DNA of 64,000 nt, taken from positions 455,384 through 519,383 of the forward strand of contig NW_008705572.1 of assembly GCF_000186865.1 (NCBI RefSeq), written 5' to 3'. The first letter of the stretch is position 1, and every line of letters starts with the position of its first letter. The notes under the pieces were generated by a model, which saw only the letters and a list, made by a program, of their open reading frames with translations, was not told the DNA's origin and did not search any database. This stretch comes from Aureococcus anophagefferens (taxonomy: Eukaryota > Sar > Pelagophyceae > Pelagomonadales > Pelagomonadaceae). The translations under genes were made by a program, and so were the position numbers. This document shows, piece by piece, positions 17,825-27,183 of this stretch.

Positions 17825-19225
17825 CTACCTGGACCGGTTGCTCTGGTGGTTGTAGTCGCAGTTGGCCGTCGCGAAGCCGATGCGCCGGTGCTCGGCGTCG
17901 AAGAAGACGTCGTGGTCCTGCATGAAGTTGGCGCCGAGGACGGCGCCCGAGGCCTCCGTGAGGTAGACGCGGGGGACGTACTTGCCCGCGGCCTTCTCCA
18001 TGTAGGCGTCGGCCTTCATGTCGACGCGGACGTCGCCCTCGAAGACGAAGGTGATCGTCGGGAGCTTGGCCGCCTGCGCGGCCGTGTAGGCGATCTTCGT
18101 GTTCGCGTACTTGGGCGAGCTGCCCATGACGTTGGACCAGGCGCGCTTGAACTGGTCCGCCGCGCGCCGCGGCAGGTACGTGTCCGTCGTGCCCGAGTCG
18201 ACGATCGTCCCCTTGCCCGTCGCGTACGTCGACGCCGGCACGCCGATGGACTTGCCGTCGACCAATATGTCCAGCATCTTCACGGTGAACCAGCCCGAGT
18301 TCTTCGCCAGCGGCACGAAGTCCATGGGCTTGGCGTGGATGCGCTCGTCGACGCCGCCGAGCGCCATCGTGCCGCCGCCGTGCATGAAGCAGAGGCTGAA
18401 CGAATTGTGGCCCAGCGCGTTCGCGGACCGCATCGTCGGCACGAGCGTCTGCGCGTGCATGGACATGCCCATGATGCCGTCGGCCTTCTGCGTCCGGAAC
18501 AACCCCGTCTCGTAGGTCTGGCAGCCGAACACAAAGGGCGTCGCGATCCACGCGGACCCGTCGCGCGACGCCTTCTCCGTCAAGGACGTGCCGCCGACGT
18601 AGTAGGCGTCCTTCATCTGCACGGCCTTCCAGGAGCTGCCCTCCGTGTAGGACTGGCTCACCTGGCAGGTCTTGGTCACGCAGCGCGCCGCGGCGACGCA
18701 GTCGGAGCAGCCGAGGCGCCGGAGCGTCGACGACTTGTCGGGGTCGAAGTAGGGGTCCGTGTGCTTGCCGCAGCTCTTGCACCCGCTGCAGGGGAAGGCC
18801 GTGTGGTGGCTGCCCGTGTCGACGATGACGGACACGCGCTGGGGCGGCGTGCCCACGTAGACGTGCGCGTAGTGCGTGCCGATGCCCATGAAGAGCGGCG
18901 TGAGGCCCTGCTCCGCCTTCGTCGCGGCGCCGCCCGCGAGCCGCCGCCGCGCCGTCGCGTTCTTCCGGTGCAGCGCCGTGCGGTGCGCGAAGGCGGGCAC
19001 CGGCGCGTCCAGGACCGCGCCGGAGAAGTCGAGCGCCTCCCCGTAGCGGCCGGGCAGCGTCCCCGGGGCCCAGTCCGACGCCGGGGACCCCAGCGAGTAG
19101 TTGGCGCCGTCGTCGAGCGGGAGCGCCGGCGACTCGCGGCGTTGGGAGCACGACAAGGCGGAGGCCGTCGCGGCGAGGAGGGCCAAGGCGGCGCAGCGCC
19201 CAATAGCCGAGCGCATCGTGGTCAT
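17825..19225 (-). CDS. Pepsin-type (A1) aspartic protease, secreted or lumenal
   Basis: 466 aa from the ATG at 19225; a second Met three codons on is equally possible. A signal peptide (MRSAIGRCAALALLAATASA) is followed by a propeptide-like region to about residue 110. The mature bilobal domain has the first catalytic motif VIVDTGSHHTAF near residue 136 and the second TIVDSGTTDTYL near 343. The N-lobe entry HYAHVYVGTPPQRV is typical. The pattern GCKSCGKHTDPYFDPDKS is a Cys-rich insert after the first active site, as in nepenthesin-like and apicomplexan plasmepsin-V/toxolysin types. It ends at YNHQSNRSR with no membrane anchor. It likely acts in the endolysosomal system or outside the cell. 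Confidence 0.9.
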   Translation of the reverse strand: MTTMRSAIGRCAALALLAATASALSCSQRRESPALPLDDGANYSLGSPASDWAPGTLPGRYGEALDFSGAVLDAPVPAFAHRTALHRKNATARRRLAGGAATKAEQGLTPLFMGIGTHYAHVYVGTPPQRVSVIVDTGSHHTAFPCSGCKSCGKHTDPYFDPDKSSTLRRLGCSDCVAAARCVTKTCQVSQSYTEGSSWKAVQMKDAYYVGGTSLTEKASRDGSAWIATPFVFGCQTYETGLFRTQKADGIMGMSMHAQTLVPTMRSANALGHNSFSLCFMHGGGTMALGGVDERIHAKPMDFVPLAKNSGWFTVKMLDILVDGKSIGVPASTYATGKGTIVDSGTTDTYLPRRAADQFKRAWSNVMGSSPKYANTKIAYTAAQAAKLPTITFVFEGDVRVDMKADAYMEKAAGKYVPRVYLTEASGAVLGANFMQDHDVFFDAEHRRIGFATANCDYNHQSNRSR

Positions 19226-19362
19226 GAGCGCGTCCACCTCCGCGAAGCCGCGAAGCGAGCCGGCTCGATGTTTTTCCACACGCCGGGCCGGGGGTGGGTA
19301 GGAATAGCCCTGGGAATAGCCTACTAGCCGGGCGCGCGGCTGCCAGCCGCTCGGGCCCTACG

Positions 19363-21843
19363 TTACCCCCGCCCCCCGCACAGCTCCACGAGGATGGCCG
19401 CCGCCTGGGCGTCCGACGCGCCGAAGTCGAGGTGGTTCCAGTCCGACGCGAGGTCCCAGATGGGCCGCGCGACGGCCGTCGTGTCCAGGAAGGGCACCGC
19501 GGCCGCCGCCGCGAGCGCCCGGAGCTCGTCGTTGTACGCGTCGATGAGGAACGGCGTGCGCCAGTCCGTCGGCGGGCACTGGAGCTGCTTGTAGCCCAGG
19601 GGGATGTGGTCGATGGACCGGAGCGCGACCGTCGCGCCGCCGTCCCGAAGCCGCGCGAGGTCCTCGACCACGGGCCGCAGCTCCGCCGCCCAGGCCTCGG
19701 CGCCCGTCGGCGCGCCGCCGGGCCAGCCCGCGGCCCACTGCCCCAGCGCGACGACGACGAACCCGCAGCTCGCCAGGTCGTGCTTGAAGTAGTCGCCCGG
19801 GAACTGCGCGTCGACGTGCTTGAAGTCCGTCGCGCGCTTCTCGAGGCGCAGCGTCCCGTCGCGGACGCGCGCGCGCCGCGCGAGGCGCTCCGCGGCCCAG
19901 ACGAGCTTCCGCGCGTGCGAGGCGCCGACGAAGCAGACGCGGCTCAGGTTCCCGCCGCGGTCGAGGCCGCACGCGTCGGGCCAGCCCGCGACGTCCGGGT
20001 CCGGCCCCCCGCCGGGAAAGGCCCGGCGCGCGAACGTGCCGTTGTACCAGTCGCGGGACGTCTCCGCCGCGCAGCGCGGCGTGTGCACCGGCCGCGGCTT
20101 CGCGGAGCCGTCGTCCTTCCTCGGCGCGACGACGCAGTCCGGCCGCTGGAACCGCGTCGGCCGCGGCCCGCCGGCGAGCCAGAAGGCGCCGGCGGCCGTC
20201 GCGGGGAGCGCGGCGACGTAGGGCTCGTGGACGGCCGCCGGGACCGGCAGGCACCGCGCTTGGAAGTCCGCCGCGTCGCCGAGTTCCCAGCCGCAGCCGA
20301 AGTGGAGCACCTCCAGCGCGTAGTCGCCGGCGACGGGCGCGTCGACCGCGGCCTCGAAGACGCCGGGACCGACGCGCCGAAAGGGCGGCGCGAGGAGCGC
20401 GGGGCCGGACCAGCGCGCGAAGAGCCGCGCGCCGTCGCACGCCTCGACGCGGACGACGGCGCGCGCCGCGTCGTGGGCGACGCGCGTCACCCCCCGCCCG
20501 TCCCGCAGCCGGAGCTCCGCGAGCCGCCGGCGCGGTGTAAGGTCGTCGCAGGGCCAGTGGAGCAGGCCCGACGCGAGCGCGTCGCCGCGCGGCGCGTCGT
20601 CCGGCGCTCTTCGGGCCCCCGCGCGCGTGACCACGTTGCCGTCGACGACGTCGGGCGCGGCGCAGGCCCAGGACGCGTTGGAGCCATAGAAGGTCGCCGC
20701 GCCCTTGTGGTTCAACAGCCAGCCCTGCTCCGGGGCCGCCGCCGCGCGGTTCGCCGCGACGTCGCGCGCGAGGAACTTGCCCGTGCGCAGGGGCCCCGCG
20801 GGCCCCGGCAGCGCCACGGGGAAGTTGCGCTTCGGGTTGTCGAGCACCTCGAGGAAGCCGCAGGCCCAGCACAGCGCCCGCGGCCGGCCCGGCGCGTCGC
20901 GGAGCACGTGCGCGACCGGCGCGGCCGCGCAGCCCCGGTCGACCGCGTCGCTCGCGGGGCTGCGCCGCATGGCCTTGAGCACGGCGCCGCCGGCGGGCGC
21001 CTGGTCCAAACCCTCGGCCGCGAGCCACGCGCCGACGGCCCGCTCGTAGGCGAAGGAGCAGGAGCCGCCGCCGCCGCACGCGGGCTTCGTGCAGTTGAAG
21101 CCGAGGGGCCGCGGCCCGTCGTCGCCGGCCATGGCCCGGAGAAACAGGAGCTGGAGGGCCGCCTGGTCGTAGGCGTGGCAGTTGCGCGGCCGCAGGTCGC
21201 CGCAGGCGCCGAGCCACGCGTCCGCGAAGCCCGGCGCCGCGCCGCCGCCGCGGACGAAGAGCGCGCCCGCGTGGAGGTGCCGGAGCGCCGCGACGGCGAA
21301 GGCGCGGTCCGCCGGCACGCCGTCGAGCCAGGCCTCCAGCGGGAAGGCGGCGAAGAGGGGATTGACCCAGACGTCGTGGTCCAGCAGCGCGAACCACGCC
21401 GCGCGCGGGAACTCCGCCGCCGCCGCGCGGAGCATGAGGGGCTTCGCGAACTCCCAGCGCGCGAGGCCGCGGCGCCGCAGCTCCGGACCGAAGCGATCGA
21501 CGCAGTAGAAGGCGAACCCGTAGCCGTGGGCCCGCGCGTAGAGCCGCTTGCTGAGCGCGAGGTCCACGGACGCGTCGTTCGCGCCGCGGCGCGCGCCCGG
21601 CAGCGCCGCGCGGTCCGTGAAGCCCGTGACGACGACGATGGACTCGGGCGTCGGTTTTTGTGGTGCCAGCGACGCGAGCACGGGCTGGCATCGGACGCGC
21701 GCGTGCGATGCGTTCGTGGCCTCGCGGACGAGCGCTCCGCGCCGCTGCTCCGTGATGCTCGCGTCGCGCAGCAGCGGCGACGTCGCCTCGTCGCGCGGCG
21801 ACGCCGCGCATGCGTACGCGAGCAGCAGCGCGATGCGCTGCAT
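19363..21843 (-). CDS. Fusion of a GT34-like glycosyltransferase and an SGNH/PC-esterase-type domain
   Basis: 826 aa from the ATG at 21843, which starts a signal peptide (MQRIALLLAYACAA). Residues about 80-420 resemble galactosyl/mannosyl-transferases: SIVVVTGF, GFAFYCVD, and ALLDHDVWVNPLF near 154, whose DxD-like DHD would hold the metal-nucleotide sugar. Residues about 560-826 look like an SGNH acyl-esterase/transferase (TBL/PC-esterase type): VCFVGASHARK near 638 (nucleophile Ser) and SDWNHLDFGASDAQ near 800 (the paired Asp/His). A Cys-containing region connects them. The two activities suggest one Golgi enzyme that adds a sugar and acylates or deacylates a glycan. Family names are from motif recognition only. 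A promoter-like motif pair lies upstream (21871-21906). Confidence 0.72.
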   Translation of the reverse strand: MQRIALLLAYACAASPRDEATSPLLRDASITEQRRGALVREATNASHARVRCQPVLASLAPQKPTPESIVVVTGFTDRAALPGARRGANDASVDLALSKRLYARAHGYGFAFYCVDRFGPELRRRGLARWEFAKPLMLRAAAAEFPRAAWFALLDHDVWVNPLFAAFPLEAWLDGVPADRAFAVAALRHLHAGALFVRGGGAAPGFADAWLGACGDLRPRNCHAYDQAALQLLFLRAMAGDDGPRPLGFNCTKPACGGGGSCSFAYERAVGAWLAAEGLDQAPAGGAVLKAMRRSPASDAVDRGCAAAPVAHVLRDAPGRPRALCWACGFLEVLDNPKRNFPVALPGPAGPLRTGKFLARDVAANRAAAAPEQGWLLNHKGAATFYGSNASWACAAPDVVDGNVVTRAGARRAPDDAPRGDALASGLLHWPCDDLTPRRRLAELRLRDGRGVTRVAHDAARAVVRVEACDGARLFARWSGPALLAPPFRRVGPGVFEAAVDAPVAGDYALEVLHFGCGWELGDAADFQARCLPVPAAVHEPYVAALPATAAGAFWLAGGPRPTRFQRPDCVVAPRKDDGSAKPRPVHTPRCAAETSRDWYNGTFARRAFPGGGPDPDVAGWPDACGLDRGGNLSRVCFVGASHARKLVWAAERLARRARVRDGTLRLEKRATDFKHVDAQFPGDYFKHDLASCGFVVVALGQWAAGWPGGAPTGAEAWAAELRPVVEDLARLRDGGATVALRSIDHIPLGYKQLQCPPTDWRTPFLIDAYNDELRALAAAAAVPFLDTTAVARPIWDLASDWNHLDFGASDAQAAAILVELCGGRG

Positions 21844-21933
21844 CACGGCGACGAGCGTCTCACATCGTCGAGGCTGCCCCTCGAGCAGTTGAATGTTCAC
21901 TGAAACCGAGGCCAACTTAGGCCTCCGCCTGAG

Positions 21934-22043
21934 CCTACCCCGGCGGGGTCTTCGGGTGCGCACCCCCTTCAATAACTAGTCCAACTTACCTACCCCGGCG
22001 GGATCTTCGGGTGCGCACCCCCTTCAATAACTAGTCCAACTTA
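21934..22043. repeat. Two-copy 55-bp tandem repeat
   Basis: Units at 21934-21988 and 21989-22043 differ at one position (GGGGTC versus GGGATC). The right copy overlaps the 3' end of the START-domain gene and contains its stop codon and last four codons. The left copy is therefore a duplicated gene end. Each unit has two small palindromes, CCCCGGCGGGG-like and GGGTGCGCACCC. Confidence 0.9.
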
Positions 22044-22861
22044 TCCATCTTCGCCTGGAGCCGGTCGTAGAGCGGGGCGAGGAACGCCTTGCAGTTGATC
22101 CAGTTCATCATCGCCGTGCTCGACCAGCCGCCCAGGTGGGCGAAGTTGATCGTGCGCACGCGGCAGTGGCCGCCGTCGACGTCGTCCGCGGCGACCGCGA
22201 ACGTGTTGAGCGCGCGGACCTTGCCCTCGGGCGGGGGCACGCCGAGATCGTTGAACTCGGAACCGCCGGGGCGCGAGCGGTGGAGGACCGACTTCGAGAC
22301 GAAGAGCCGCTCGGCGGGGTCCATGGCGTTGAGCACGACGAACTCGCGCGGCAGGAACGGCGGCGGCAGCGGCGCCTTGGCCTCGGCGACCTCGAGCCGC
22401 GCGTCCGCGTTCCCCCAGCCCGCGGAGAAGTCCTCGAGGTACTCGCCGAATTCCTTGGGGTCTGACATGGGGTTGATGACGAAGAAGCCCTCCGGCGACG
22501 TGAGGAGGCGGATCGTCGCGTCCGCGGTCGCGTTCTTTATAACGCCGGTCCCGCGCGTGACGAGCACGCCCGAGCGCGCGAAGGCGCCGGCGTCGATGCG
22601 CCGCGACTCGACGGTCACGCGAGCCGACGGCGAGGAGACGCGATGCCAGCCGTCCGAAGCCCAGAGGGCGCGCGCCTCGGCGAACATGACGGCGGCCATG
22701 TCGAACGCGCTCGTGGCGTCGTCGATCCAGACCTCGCCGTCGACGTACAGCTGCCCGACCACGTCCGCGCCGCCGCCGCTGCCGCCCCAGCCGAGCGGCG
22801 CGAGCAGGAAGCCCACGAGCGGCACGAGCGCGAGCGCGCAGCACGCGAGCGCGCGTCCCAT
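22031..22861 (-). CDS. START-domain (StAR-related lipid transfer) membrane protein
   Basis: 276 aa from the ATG at 22861; the frame is open to a GTG just upstream. The N-terminus is a strong signal anchor (ALACCALALVPLVGFLLAPLGW). The rest has the START/PCTP layout: VYxxxxV-like strands, VLVTRGTGVIKNATADA, and the conserved closing stretch KVRALNTFAVAADDVDGGHCRVRTINFAHLGGW with a C-terminal helix. START domains bind a single lipid or sterol in a hydrophobic cavity. The membrane anchor suggests lipid exchange at an organelle contact or within the secretory pathway. The stop codon lies inside a 55-bp tandem repeat. Upstream (22867-22898) lies a CTTGAAGTGAAC/GGCTGCC pair of motifs. Confidence 0.72.
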   Translation of the reverse strand: MGRALACCALALVPLVGFLLAPLGWGGSGGGADVVGQLYVDGEVWIDDATSAFDMAAVMFAEARALWASDGWHRVSSPSARVTVESRRIDAGAFARSGVLVTRGTGVIKNATADATIRLLTSPEGFFVINPMSDPKEFGEYLEDFSAGWGNADARLEVAEAKAPLPPPFLPREFVVLNAMDPAERLFVSKSVLHRSRPGGSEFNDLGVPPPEGKVRALNTFAVAADDVDGGHCRVRTINFAHLGGWSSTAMMNWINCKAFLAPLYDRLQAKMDKLD

Positions 22862-22942
22862 CGATCGGGGCAGCCTCGCTTCAACGTTCACTTCAAGGAA
22901 CGAGTGTGCACGAGTGAGTAACGAAAGAAAGCAAGGCGGGGC

Positions 22943-24121
22943 TCAGCTCCGCGTCGGGAGGCGCGAGGCCCGCGGGATGACGATGGCGCCCGGCGACACC
23001 GGCGACGGCGGCTCGGGCCGCTGGAGCTCGCGGCTCCCGCGGCTCCCGCGGCGCCGCGCGTCGAAGCTCCGCCGCTTCGGCGGCCCGCCCGGCGCCGGTG
23101 CGCCGACGAGGCGGCTCGCGCGCTGCTGGCGCCGGGCCGCGCGCTCGCTCCGGTCCGGCGACGCGTGGCGCGCGGCGGAGCGCTCGGAGTCGCGGCTGTC
23201 GAGCGACGAGAACGAGCCGCGGGATCCGCGCGACGCGCGGCGCCCGCGGCGCTGGAGCGCGTCGCTCAGGAGCATGTCCGGGCCCGAGTCGAGGTACGGG
23301 GCGGGGTCCGTCGACGACCGGAGCCGCCCGTCGAGGGGGTCGCCCGCGTCGCTGCCCGCGCTCAGGCCGCTCGACGACGTCGTCGTCGGCCGCCGGTCGA
23401 GGCTCGTGCGCCGCTCGTCGGCGACCTTCCGCGCGAGCGTGTCGAGCACGGGCATGGGCTCGGACTTGAGCACCTCCGACGCCCAGCGCTTCATCTGGCC
23501 GATGCCCACGGTCCGCTCGTCGACGAGGCGGTCGCTGCTCGACCGGCGGACGCGCGCGGGCCGCCCCGCCTCGCTCTTGAGGAGCTGCTCCGTCTTGGCC
23601 AGGCTCATGAGGCTCTCCATGGTGCCCTGGAGCGAGCTCCGCCGCTCGAGCATGACCTCGGCCTGCTGGAAGACCTTGGCCTCCTCCTCGACCTGGCGGT
23701 ACGCGGGCAGCGGGCTCGTCCCCGCGCCGGGGCTCGCGTCCCCCTCGAGGTCCCGGGCGACCTCGTCGGCGGCGTCCTGGAGCATGCGCGACGACCGCCG
23801 GATCGTCGTCTTGCTGAAGACGGCCTTGGCCTTGACGGGCGGCGCGATGTTCCCCCGCGTGCCCTCCTTCAGCTCGGGCTCGACCTCGATCTTGAGCTTC
23901 TCCAGGCCCTCGGCGAAGTCCTGGAGCCGCGCGCCGGACGCGCGCCGCATGCGCAGGTTCTCGACCTTCTCCTGCTTGAAGAAGTCCTCGAGCTGGTCCA
24001 GGGTCTGCTCGAACTCCTCGACCTCCGACTTCTCCGGCGGCTTGTAGGTGCCCATGCCCGCGTACTCCCCGAAGGACCCCCGCCGCTTCGGCCGCTTCGG
24101 CCCCTCGACGCGGTCCGGCAT
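22943..24121 (-). CDS. Disordered Ser/Arg-rich protein of unknown function
   Basis: 392 aa from the ATG at 24121; another ATG in frame at 24205 would add 28 residues of weaker coding character. A conserved-looking start (GSFGEYAGMGTYKPPEKSE) precedes a coiled coil at about residues 22-80 (EVEEFEQTLDQLEDFFKQEK). The middle has scattered helices (YRQVEEEAKVFQQAEVMLE). The C-terminal 170 residues are rich in RRxS/T sites (RRASRGSRGS, RRTSLDRRP), good targets for basophilic kinases. No family recognised. It could be a cytoskeletal or scaffold phosphoprotein; that is only a guess from composition. Confidence 0.6.
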   Translation of the reverse strand: MPDRVEGPKRPKRRGSFGEYAGMGTYKPPEKSEVEEFEQTLDQLEDFFKQEKVENLRMRRASGARLQDFAEGLEKLKIEVEPELKEGTRGNIAPPVKAKAVFSKTTIRRSSRMLQDAADEVARDLEGDASPGAGTSPLPAYRQVEEEAKVFQQAEVMLERRSSLQGTMESLMSLAKTEQLLKSEAGRPARVRRSSSDRLVDERTVGIGQMKRWASEVLKSEPMPVLDTLARKVADERRTSLDRRPTTTSSSGLSAGSDAGDPLDGRLRSSTDPAPYLDSGPDMLLSDALQRRGRRASRGSRGSFSSLDSRDSERSAARHASPDRSERAARRQQRASRLVGAPAPGGPPKRRSFDARRRGSRGSRELQRPEPPSPVSPGAIVIPRASRLPTRS

Positions 24122-24383
24122 GGCGGGCGCCCCCCGCCCCCGGCACGTCGGGGTGACGCCAATCACCGCCCGCTCCCGGCTGGCTTCTCGGCCGGGCTCT
24201 CGCATATATGCGGTATCTTTACGAAACCACAATCGGTGCTGCGGTCGATGTTTCACGGTAACAAGTTCGTGTGACGATGGGCTAGCTCATTGATGGTGCC
24301 CTTCGCTTGATCGCTCCGCAGGCCGCGCTCGAGGTCCGCCGCGTCGTCGCGCTCGTAGGGCAGCACCGCGGCCGACGGCGGCC

Positions 24384-25484
24384 ATGCGCTGGGTCCTCGA
24401 GGACGGCTCGTCGCGCGAGGGCCCCTGGGAGGAGCCCCTCGACGCGAAGCGGCCGGCGAACGCGACGTCGGCGCTCTGCCCGGCGTCGAAGCTCGTCTGG
24501 GCCGTGCCGACGCAGGAGGGCTTCGCGCTGCAGCTCAACTCGCTCGTGTCCGTGCTCGCGCTCGCGTACCACCTCAAGCGCGTCGCCGTGCTCATGCCGC
24601 TCCTCGCGACGGGCCCGCACTACCGCGCGGCCGTCGCGACGCGGCGCATGGCGCCGACGTATCGCATGAGCGCCTTCGTCGACCTGGAGAAGAGCCTCCG
24701 CGGCGACGCGTTCCGGGGCGTGCGCTACGTCCACTTCGACGACGTCGCGGCGGACGTGCCCGCGGAGGCGAAGTGCGTGTCCTGCGCGGGCGCGCCGCCG
24801 CGGCACGTGCGCTGCGCGCGGGGCTGGGACTTCGGCTGGTGCGACCGGCGCCGGGTCGCGCGGACGCGCAGGGCCAAGTGCGCGGTCCAGTTCGGCGGCG
24901 GCCGCTGGGCGCGCGAGTGCGGCTTCTGCGTCTTCTCCGCGGGCTTCACGCCGGGCGTCCAGCGCGCAGAGCCCGCGTGGAAGCGGCTCCGGAGCCGCCT
25001 CGTCTTCGCGGAGCGCTTCGAGGCGGGCGCGGCCGCGTGCGCGCGCGCGGTCCTCGGCGGCGCGCGCGGCGGCGCGGCCGTCGACTACGTCGCGTTCCAC
25101 ATGCGCCGCGGCGACAAGAGCCACACGCTCGACAGGCACGGCCTCACCGTCGCCGCCGTCCTCGACAAGGTCGCGGCCATCGCGCGCGGGCGCCGGGTCA
25201 TCGTCGCGACGGACGACCGGTCGAACGGCACGGTCGCGGCGATCCGCGCGCGCGGCTTCGGCGTCGTCGACGGCGCGACGCTCCGGACGCACGCGCCGGC
25301 CGCCGACGACCCGCTCGGCGCCTACCTCGTGGACCTCCTCCTCTGCGTGGGCGCGACGACGTTCGTGGGCACGGCGACGCGCGACAACAAGTCGAAGCAG
25401 TTCGAGCTCATCAAGGCGCTGCGCATCGGGCGGGGCTTCGACGTGAAGCGGGACCACCTCCTGCAGAACCTGCCGCCGGCGTAA
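24384..25484 (+). CDS. O-fucosyltransferase-like glycosyltransferase
   Basis: 366 aa from the ATG at 24384. Features of GDP-fucose O-fucosyltransferase folds: an N-terminal substrate-grasping region (GFALQLNSLVSVLALAYHL), the arginine motif FHMRRGDKSH near residue 238 and a nucleotide-binding end with IVATDDRSNGTVAAI and FVGTATRDNKS near 330. Cys-rich spacing in the middle (KCVSCAG, CGFCVFSAGF) suggests disulfides. No signal peptide is visible at the chosen start, odd for a lumenal enzyme, so a first exon may be missing upstream. Acts on Ser/Thr of proteins or on glycans in ER/Golgi if the family call is right. Confidence 0.72.
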   Translation: MRWVLEDGSSREGPWEEPLDAKRPANATSALCPASKLVWAVPTQEGFALQLNSLVSVLALAYHLKRVAVLMPLLATGPHYRAAVATRRMAPTYRMSAFVDLEKSLRGDAFRGVRYVHFDDVAADVPAEAKCVSCAGAPPRHVRCARGWDFGWCDRRRVARTRRAKCAVQFGGGRWARECGFCVFSAGFTPGVQRAEPAWKRLRSRLVFAERFEAGAAACARAVLGGARGGAAVDYVAFHMRRGDKSHTLDRHGLTVAAVLDKVAAIARGRRVIVATDDRSNGTVAAIRARGFGVVDGATLRTHAPAADDPLGAYLVDLLLCVGATTFVGTATRDNKSKQFELIKALRIGRGFDVKRDHLLQNLPPA

Positions 25485-25549
25485 AAAAGTTGTCGAGGTT
25501 CCACCTTGAACTGTACTTGCATGCCAAATATTAATCGCTGCCCCGACCG

Positions 25550-26759
25550 ATGGGGAGCGCGCAAAACAGCTCTACGCCGGCGACCGAGACGGTTCGGGAG
25601 CTCTCGAGCGATGTCTGGGAGACGCACGTGGATCCGGCGACGGGGGACCGCTACTTTTTGAAGCCGAGCACGGGCGAGTCGCGCTGGCCGTCGCAGATGG
25701 ACGACGCGGCGATCATCGCGTCGTCCGGCGCCAAGAGTGTCGCCCTGGCGCCGCAGTCCCCGGCGAAGGAGAAGGCGGCCATCGCGCGGCTGCCGGCGAG
25801 CGACGTCGACGGGCTGCAGGCGGCGCTCCGCGCCGAGGGCGTCTGCGTCGTCAAAAACGCCTTCGGCGCCGACGAGATGCGGCGCTTCGCCGACGCCTAC
25901 GCCGCGCTGCTCGAGGACTGCAAGCGGCGCCTGCCGGACATGACGTGGGAGAAGCGGCGCCACAGCTACCTCGGCCCGTCGGCCCTCTTCGACAAGGAGC
26001 TCTACGAGGGCGTCGAGTGGGGCTCGCTCGACGGGAAGGACCAGGTCGTGTGGATGGGCCCCGGCCGCTTCGACTTTGGGCTGGGCATGGACGTGGGTGT
26101 GTTCGCGTCCGACGCCTTCCAGCGGCCGCCGGGCGTGCGCGAGCTCCTGGACCGCGAGCTCCGCGAGGACTACCACGCCTACACCGGCGGGCTGCCCTGC
26201 GAGTCGGGCGCGAAGCCGCCGGGCCGCTGGCACCGCGACGTCAACAGCCTCTTCGACGACCAGGCCCTGGACGTGAAGCTGCCGCCCTGGTACTTCACCA
26301 TGCTGGCGCGGCCGCGGCGTCGCTCTCGCGTTTTCGTCACGCGCCGCCGCGCCGCCCGACACCGCGCCGCCGCAGGTGCCGCTCTGCCCGATCCGCGACG
26401 ACAACGGCCCGACGCAGTTCTGGCTCGGCTCGCACCGGCGGCAGCTCGACGCGCTCCCCGACGACGCGGCCCCGGACGTCGCGGCCGTCGAGGCCGACGT
26501 CGGCGACGCGGTCCTCTTCGACGGCAAGGTCCTCCACCGCGGCGGCGCGAAGCGCACGGACGAGGCGCGCCACGTCCTCTACGTCGTCTTCAGGAAGTGC
26601 TGGTACACGGACGAGGCCTACCCCGTCGACGCGACGCGCGTCGGCTGCCCGGACGACGGGGCGAAACGCCCCCGCCGGCGCGCGATGCCCGCGGTCCTCG
26701 CCGCCGCCGCCGCGCTCGCGCTCGCGCTCGCGTTCGCGGGGCGGCGCGCGGCGAAGTAA
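25550..26759 (+). CDS. WW-domain phytanoyl-CoA dioxygenase-like protein with C-terminal membrane tail, one GC-AG intron
   Basis: Exons 25550..26305 and 26376..26759 give 379 aa. Residues 19-49 form a WW domain (W23, W46). The 2OG-Fe(II) oxygenase part follows: GVCVVKNAFGADE, then the iron motif WHRDVNSLF (H-x-D) near 228, and the distal VLHRGGAKRTDEARHVLY with His and the 2OG-binding Arg. The C-terminus (VLAAAAALALALAFAG) is a tail anchor. The intron is 70 nt and appears to start with GC (GCGCGG) and end CGCAG; joining gives YFTMLVPLCPIRDDNGPTQF, matching the family with no insertion. A GT donor at 26330 is also in phase but would insert about eight Arg-rich residues. Substrate unknown. Confidence 0.82.
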
Positions 26760-26832
26760 CGGTCGATTCGCGGAGGACCGACGCGGCCCCGTTTCGCGGT
26801 CGCTTCGAGCGTCGACGGTTTTTAGTCGCGCC

Positions 26833-27183
26833 TTAGACGAGGAAGCCGAGCGTGTCGCCGTTGTTCTTGGCCTTCTTGACGAGCAGGCCCTTGGTCTTGG
26901 TCGAGGCGCCGACGAAGATGCAAAACTCGTTGATAGCTTGCGAGTGTAGCGAGATGCCCTTGCCCCGGATCTGGTCGAGGCCCTTGTCGCCGAGGAGGAT
27001 CTTCCCCGCGTAGACCGCGGGCGAGAAGATGCCGAACTTGGCCATCGAGCCCATGCGCACGGTCAACTCCGAGCCGCCGCGCGGCCTCCGCAGCGGCTGC
27101 GCCGGGAGCGCGGCGCGGCGAGGAGAGGTAAACGAGGACGCAACGCCGAGGCAGAGGAGCGCGAGCGTGCGGAGGGAGAACAT
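26833..27183 (-). CDS. PGR5: PGR5, cyclic electron flow regulator, plastid
   Basis: 116 aa from the ATG at 27183. A signal peptide (MFSLRTLALLCLGVA) runs into SSFTSPRRAALP, a stramenopile plastid cleavage motif with the conserved Phe. The mature protein carries the PGR5 signature almost unbroken: LDQIRGKGISLHSQAINEFC, then a Cys-containing helix, then GLLVKKAKNNGDTLGFL at the end. PGR5 promotes ferredoxin-dependent cyclic electron flow around photosystem I and protects it under fluctuating light. Plant PGR5 is about 130 aa with transit peptide, so the length fits. Its own promoter lies in a low-complexity GGCGG-rich stretch (27184-27300). I do not see its usual partner PGRL1 in the window. 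Confidence 0.92.
   Translation of the reverse strand: MFSLRTLALLCLGVASSFTSPRRAALPAQPLRRPRGGSELTVRMGSMAKFGIFSPAVYAGKILLGDKGLDQIRGKGISLHSQAINEFCIFVGASTKTKGLLVKKAKNNGDTLGFLV

Noticed and set aside
26330..26375. GT donor at 26330 for the dioxygenase intron
   Set aside because: In phase, but it leaves eight Arg-rich residues in the middle of a conserved strand; the GC donor at 26306 gives the family's exact length.
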